Positions 60,411 through 64,000 of a stretch of DNA of 64,000 nt are shown here, piece after piece. Position numbers and translations under genes: made by a program. Positions within the stretch are counted from its first letter, which is position 1. Every line of letters starts with the position of its first letter. This DNA comes from Terebella lapidaria (Eukaryota; Annelida; Polychaeta; Terebellida; Terebellidae), in NCBI GenBank assembly GCA_949152475.1, contig OX424562.1, positions 19,220,209 through 19,284,208 on the forward strand. Reading direction: 5' to 3'. The notes under the pieces were generated by a model, which ran no database searches, was not told where the DNA came from, and worked only from the letters and a program-made list of their open reading frames with translations.

Positions 60411-63400
60411 ATGAAGTGCATCGTTTGCAAACACTACCTTCCTAAGTGGGAGGCTCATAACGCCTGCTGGCAGTGTAGGGACACTGTTTATTGCCGTCCT
60501 TCAGCCACCTGTGAGTTATGCGCGGATTGGTCCGTCGACGAGTGGAAACTTTGTCTTCAAGGCTTACGGGAGATTCAGGCCCGCAGGTTTGCTGGTTGCC
60601 CTACTCCCCCTTCCCCGTCAGATTCTGATAGCGCCAGGCCGCGTCCCAAGGCGTCTGAGGAACGCAAGCGGCGTTTAGATTTGCAGTTATCCAATGCTGT
60701 TTGTGCTGTAAGTTTTGATTTATCATTGTCATTTTCTTTCAGCCAGGTACGGGTCCCGGGAGCCGCGCGTTCGGCTCTCGGCACCCTAACTTCCCCACAA
60801 CCTACGGGTTTGTGTGGCTCACTTTTGGCTCCCTCTCTACTGGCCCCTCGTTCTCATGCTTCTCTGGCTGAACGACCTGGGTTTCAGTGTCCGAGTGTGG
60901 TTTCGGGGTCTGCCGGTTCCGTCGGGCTCACGACGGTTCCCTGCGCCCGGGATCCCTCTGGACAGAGAGTGTTGTTTCCCCCTCCGGGTCGGGCACCTGC
61001 CCCCGGAGCTGGGTTTCAACCCCATAGCCAGGGCGGATTTCGGTCCGGGCCCGTGTCGCCAGTGATACGGCCGCCGGCACCCGATTTCCCGTCGGTTACT
61101 GGACCCCAGGCCGTGGCTACCGGAGCCGTGGCCAGTAGGGGCCGGGAGCCAAGGGCCATGAGCCGTCCAAACCCATGGGTTCCTGGAGTTTCCATGTCTC
61201 CACGGTTTCCACAGTTTCCTTTTTCTGATTCGCCCTGTGTGTTTCAGATCGCCGAGGATATCAAGGACGATTCCCCTCTTACGGCCCTGCCCTCCGGTTT
61301 CGTCGCCTCCAGCCAGGGTATGTTGTCCTTCGCCCAGTTGGCGGACCAAGGGTCTTCCCGTGCGTCGGAGCCGTCCGGTGTTCCTGTCCAGGGGAGCTCT
61401 TCCACGACGTCAGAGCAGCGCCTTAGGGGCGAGCTTCAGTCTTTTCGGGAAGAGATGTTAGGCCAGTGGCAGCAGTTTCTGGCGAGGTTCACGCCTCCAC
61501 AGCCGCCACCGCCCCCGTCTTCCCCTCTGCCTAGGGAAGAGCCGTCTTCAGATGAGGAACCTTCCCTACAGGTCTCTCAGTCGGCTGACCAGCCGTTACC
61601 TGGCCCGTCAGGCCTCACGCTTCCGCGAAAGCGTAAGGCGGACCCGGACCAGGAGGCGGACCAGCCCGAGTCCGACGACCCTCTCTCTTGGGGGGAGAAG
61701 TTGGATTTTGTGAAGAGGGTCCTCCCGGGTTTGTGGCCCGAAGAGCATGCTCCGGCCCCAGTCAAGAAGGTGGCTCGTTCGATGATTTCTTCTGAGATGG
61801 AGCACCCCCGGCCGTCGAAGGACGCCTTACGGTTCCCTCTGTCGCAGGGAGTTCGCGGCTCCATGCAGGAGCGCATGGACGAGACCATCAGGTCCAACAA
61901 GTCGGCGATTGGCGCGTATCCTGCTCGCCCGTCTGTCAACGACTACTATACGTCGTCGGAGTTGGACGACAAGCCTACAGCTTTGAGGAGGCATCACCCC
62001 CATTACGCCTTTTTCAAGGAGCCTAAGGCCGTGGAGATCCCATGGGCGGCCTTGGCGGAGCTGCAGCACACGTTTCGAGTGGGGCTGGCCACGGATTCGG
62101 CCATGGACTGGCTGTCGATGGCTACGAGACGGGCCATTCTTCAGTGCCGTGACCAGGTCCTGGACAACCCTGACGTCGACCGGGATGATTTGGCAGAAGC
62201 CTTATTGAGCTGCGCTTCATTGGTCACCTCCATTGGCAAAGGTGTGGGTGACAAGGTGGCCCTGGACTCCCACTCACTCTGGGTGTCCGAGTTGTGGCGG
62301 CGTGACGCCTTCCTCTCATCCCTCAAGTTCGAGGTTCCGGACCAGCTCATGACAGACATGAGAGTTCTCCACCCCGTTATCCCCTCTTCCGGAGCCCCTA
62401 CTTCACTTCTACTCCCTGACCGTTCTGCGGAGTTGCGGGAGGTGAAGAAGGAGGCCGACGAGAAGGCCGCGAAGTCCTCTACTTCCAATGCCCTCCTGAG
62501 CCAGTCGAAGTCTCTGGAACGCCTCACGCAACAGATGGTTTCGGCCTTTAAGAAGCCCCAGTCTGCAGTTCAGCAGTCTCAGCCCCAGCAACAGCCGACT
62601 CGTGGCCGTGGTAGAGCTAGAGGCAGGGCCTCAGGGTTGCCCTTTCGCGGCGCCCCTGCCGGCAGCACCCGAGGAGACCGTGGTCGTGGCCGAGGCCGAG
62701 GACGCGGAGAGGCTCCCAAGCCCGCAGGGGAAAAGAAACCGGGTACGTATAGCTTCGGATTCCGGGCCGGATCCTTTGCTCGAGTGTCGAGAAGAGCTGC
62801 ATGGTCAGCTCGTTTCGGTCGATATTCCTTCCTCAGACGAGCCCGTAGGAGCTCGTTTAATTCTGTTTTGGAAAGAGTGGGAGCGGCTCGGGGCTTGCCC
62901 CTGGGTCGTCTCGACGCTCCGTCGAGGATTCGGCCTGAAATTCGAGAAATTGCCACCGTTATCGCCCGTCCCAAGGGGTTTCACTCTTCCAAACGATCCA
63001 GAACGCCGCCGTGTTCTCCACGAGGAGATAACGGCGATGATCGAGAAACAAGCGATAGAACCTGCTCCCGGGGACACTCCCGGGTTCTACAGCGTGTTGT
63101 TTGTGGTTCCCAAAGCGTCGGGGGGTTGGAGACCAGTGATAGATCTTTCTCCGTTGAACAAGTTCTTAATCGTGCCGACGTTTTCCATGGAAACGCCGGA
63201 GCAAGTTCGTTCAGTCATGCCTCGCGATTCGTGGGTGGTAACGATCGATCTCAAAGATGCCTATTTTCATATTCCAATGAAACCTGCAGTTCGCAAATAC
63301 CTGAGATTTCTCTATCTCGGCCGCGTATGGCAGTTTCGGGCGCTCCCGTTCGGATTATCGACAGCGCCGTGGATTTTCACCATGGTGGCTCGGGAAGTCC

Positions 63401-64000
63401 AGATTCTCGCCCACAAGCGGGGGATTTTTATCCACCAATATCTCGACGATTGGCTAATCCGGCACCATTGTCGCGAAACGCTGATCGTCCAAGCACAGTT
63501 TGTGGTAAATCTATGCTCACGGATGGGGTTCAAAATCAACCAAAAAAAGTCCGACTTGTCACCGCGTCGAGACTTCGTCTTCTTGGGGTATCGTTATCAG
63601 ACTACCTCAGAGACTGTTTTGCCGACGCTGGATCGTCAGTCAAAATTATCCGTGCTGTCAGAAGGCTTCCTTCGTCGCATTCCACAGACGGCCAGACGCT
63701 GGCAGTCCCTTCTCGGGATGCTAGCGTCCACGGAAAGTTAGTTCCGTTGGGCCGCCTGCACATGCGGCCTGTTCAGCGGCATCTACACTCTCAATGGTCC
63801 CAGGTCACGGGAGACAGATCCCAGCTCGTGCAGGTCTCTCCGGAAGTCGTTTCCCATCTGCAATGGTGGCTGGATCCCGTCAATCTGCTCCGAGGGTCGT
63901 CATTCCGCCGGCCGCTTCCATCCAGGCACGTATTTACGGATGCCAGTATGGACGGCTGGGGCGCTCACTGGGACGACAGCGAGGTCTCGGGCACCTGGTC
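60411..64000 (+). CDS. DIRS-type retrotransposon gag-like ORF, open to the window edge
   Basis: Starting at ATG 60411 (in-frame TGA at 60396), one frame is open without a stop through 64000, about 1196 codons. The N-terminus has a Cys cluster (CIVCKHYLPK, CWQCRDTVYC, CELCADW) that could bind zinc. Then come Ser/Pro-rich linkers, a Pro run (PPQPPPPPSSP), and a structured segment around residues 430-690 (SMQERMDETIRSNKSA, AMDWLSMATRRAILQ, VALDSHSLWVSELWRR). An RG-rich box follows (GRGRARGRA, RGRGRGRGRG) near residues 730-770, typical of nucleic-acid-binding Gag proteins. From 62840 to 63735 the frame overlaps the reverse transcriptase, which is read one base ahead. After 63735 this frame encodes the RNase H-side sequence (LVPLGRLHMRP, FTDASMDGWGAHW). 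That mixture implies either a single-base loss in the RT/RNase H reading frame or an unusual overlap. Confidence 0.75.
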   Translation, partial: MKCIVCKHYLPKWEAHNACWQCRDTVYCRPSATCELCADWSVDEWKLCLQGLREIQARRFAGCPTPPSPSDSDSARPRPKASEERKRRLDLQLSNAVCAVSFDLSLSFSFSQVRVPGAARSALGTLTSPQPTGLCGSLLAPSLLAPRSHASLAERPGFQCPSVVSGSAGSVGLTTVPCARDPSGQRVLFPPPGRAPAPGAGFQPHSQGGFRSGPVSPVIRPPAPDFPSVTGPQAVATGAVASRGREPRAMSRPNPWVPGVSMSPRFPQFPFSDSPCVFQIAEDIKDDSPLTALPSGFVASSQGMLSFAQLADQGSSRASEPSGVPVQGSSSTTSEQRLRGELQSFREEMLGQWQQFLARFTPPQPPPPPSSPLPREEPSSDEEPSLQVSQSADQPLPGPSGLTLPRKRKADPDQEADQPESDDPLSWGEKLDFVKRVLPGLWPEEHAPAPVKKVARSMISSEMEHPRPSKDALRFPLSQGVRGSMQERMDETIRSNKSAIGAYPARPSVNDYYTSSELDDKPTALRRHHPHYAFFKEPKAVEIPWAALAELQHTFRVGLATDSAMDWLSMATRRAILQCRDQVLDNPDVDRDDLAEALLSCASLVTSIGKGVGDKVALDSHSLWVSELWRRDAFLSSLKFEVPDQLMTDMRVLHPVIPSSGAPTSLLLPDRSAELREVKKEADEKAAKSSTSNALLSQSKSLERLTQQMVSAFKKPQSAVQQSQPQQQPTRGRGRARGRASGLPFRGAPAGSTRGDRGRGRGRGRGEAPKPAGEKKPGTYSFGFRAGSFARVSRRAAWSARFGRYSFLRRARRSSFNSVLERVGAARGLPLGRLDAPSRIRPEIREIATVIARPKGFHSSKRSRTPPCSPRGDNGDDRETSDRTCSRGHSRVLQRVVCGSQSVGGLETSDRSFSVEQVLNRADVFHGNAGASSFSHASRFVGGNDRSQRCLFSYSNETCSSQIPEISLSRPRMAVSGAPVRIIDSAVDFHHGGSGSPDSRPQAGDFYPPISRRLANPAPLSRNADRPSTVCGKSMLTDGVQNQPKKVRLVTASRLRLLGVSLSDYLRDCFADAGSSVKIIRAVRRLPSSHSTDGQTLAVPSRDASVHGKLVPLGRLHMRPVQRHLHSQWSQVTGDRSQLVQVSPEVVSHLQWWLDPVNLLRGSSFRRPLPSRHVFTDASMDGWGAHWDDSEVSGTW
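62602..63741 (+). CDS. DIRS-type reverse transcriptase ORF (truncated by frame change)
   Basis: The frame one base ahead of the gag-like ORF. From about 62840 it carries reverse transcriptase motifs: PASGGWRPVIDLSPLN-like KASGGWRPVIDLSPLNKF, TIDLKDAYFHIPM (63244-63279), FRALPFGLSTAPWIFT, the catalytic YLDDW (63439-63453), and FLGYRYQTTSETVLP. These are characteristic of the DIRS/Ngaro group, in which a tyrosine recombinase replaces the integrase; the recombinase would lie right of the window. The ORF stops at TAG 63739. The family's normal continuation into the connection and RNase H regions is found in the gag frame from 63738, so the usual RT/RNase H polyprotein is broken here by a one-base shift near 63735. 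Confidence 0.88.
   Translation: MAVVELEAGPQGCPFAAPLPAAPEETVVVAEAEDAERLPSPQGKRNRVRIASDSGPDPLLECREELHGQLVSVDIPSSDEPVGARLILFWKEWERLGACPWVVSTLRRGFGLKFEKLPPLSPVPRGFTLPNDPERRRVLHEEITAMIEKQAIEPAPGDTPGFYSVLFVVPKASGGWRPVIDLSPLNKFLIVPTFSMETPEQVRSVMPRDSWVVTIDLKDAYFHIPMKPAVRKYLRFLYLGRVWQFRALPFGLSTAPWIFTMVAREVQILAHKRGIFIHQYLDDWLIRHHCRETLIVQAQFVVNLCSRMGFKINQKKSDLSPRRDFVFLGYRYQTTSETVLPTLDRQSKLSVLSEGFLRRIPQTARRWQSLLGMLASTES
63738..64000 (+). CDS. RNase H-side part of the DIRS polyprotein, cut by window edge
   Basis: Immediately after the RT stop, the other frame encodes LVPLGRLHMRPVQRHL, which in DIRS elements follows the RT thumb directly, and then FTDASMDGWGAHW, containing the first catalytic Asp region of RNase H (TDAS). 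The sequence runs off the window. It is in phase with the gag-like ORF, not with the RT. Confidence 0.75.

Noticed and set aside
60837..61349. Minus-strand 170-residue frame opposite the gag-like ORF
   Set aside because: Shadow frame on the strand opposite a GC-richer coding sequence; no recognisable content.

Overview
This is a stretch of animal nuclear DNA. The genes carry many introns with GT-AG borders, base composition is AT-rich, and the encoded proteins are metazoan. The dense cover of Helitron-like elements with internal tandem repeats, foldback elements, a tRNA-derived SINE and a DIRS-type retrotransposon suggests a marine invertebrate (lophotrochozoan or invertebrate deuterostome). 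I cannot name the species. Species-level placement would need a protein or repeat database search.

Layout. 1-7033: four copies (the first and last cut short) of a ~1.93 kb tandem repeat containing a SINE and a fragment of a Helitron-like element. 7034-9150: unclassified sequence. 9151-9875: a TTAA-flanked MITE. 10040-11545, minus strand: most of a Golgi-type carbohydrate sulfotransferase; its first coding exon is not found. 12549-14236, minus strand: TRMO, the tRNA t6A37 N6-methyltransferase, in five exons. 14680-16349: a foldback element. 16381-17418: a TIR-bounded element filled with about 36 short palindromes. 18833-35786, plus strand: CCDC87, which I could resolve into 29 phase-consistent exons (1042 codons); its introns 2 and 3 hold nested Helitron-like elements with ~134-bp monomers. 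36487-40405: two Helitron2/Helentron-like non-autonomous elements, the first with a ~147-bp tandem array. 40670-41830: another foldback element. 42247-58926, plus strand: CERT1 (ceramide transfer protein), complete in 13 core exons (649 codons), with an in-frame extra exon at 53269-53451 that would add a membrane segment; intron 8 contains a third Helitron-like element. 60411 to the right edge: 5' part of a DIRS-type retrotransposon (gag-like ORF, reverse transcriptase, start of RNase H).

The host genes share no evident pathway: sulfation of glycans in the Golgi, tRNA modification, a sperm-associated coiled-coil protein and ER-to-Golgi ceramide transport. The strongest leads for something undescribed are the membrane-segment exon in CERT1, the palindrome-array element at 16.4-17.4 kb, the doubly open reading frames of the DIRS element, and the recurrence of nuclear-receptor-type sites (TCAAGGTCA and AGGTCA direct repeats) inside several repeat families. 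Exon borders were derived by reading splice signals and phases by eye; no alignment or transcript evidence was available.
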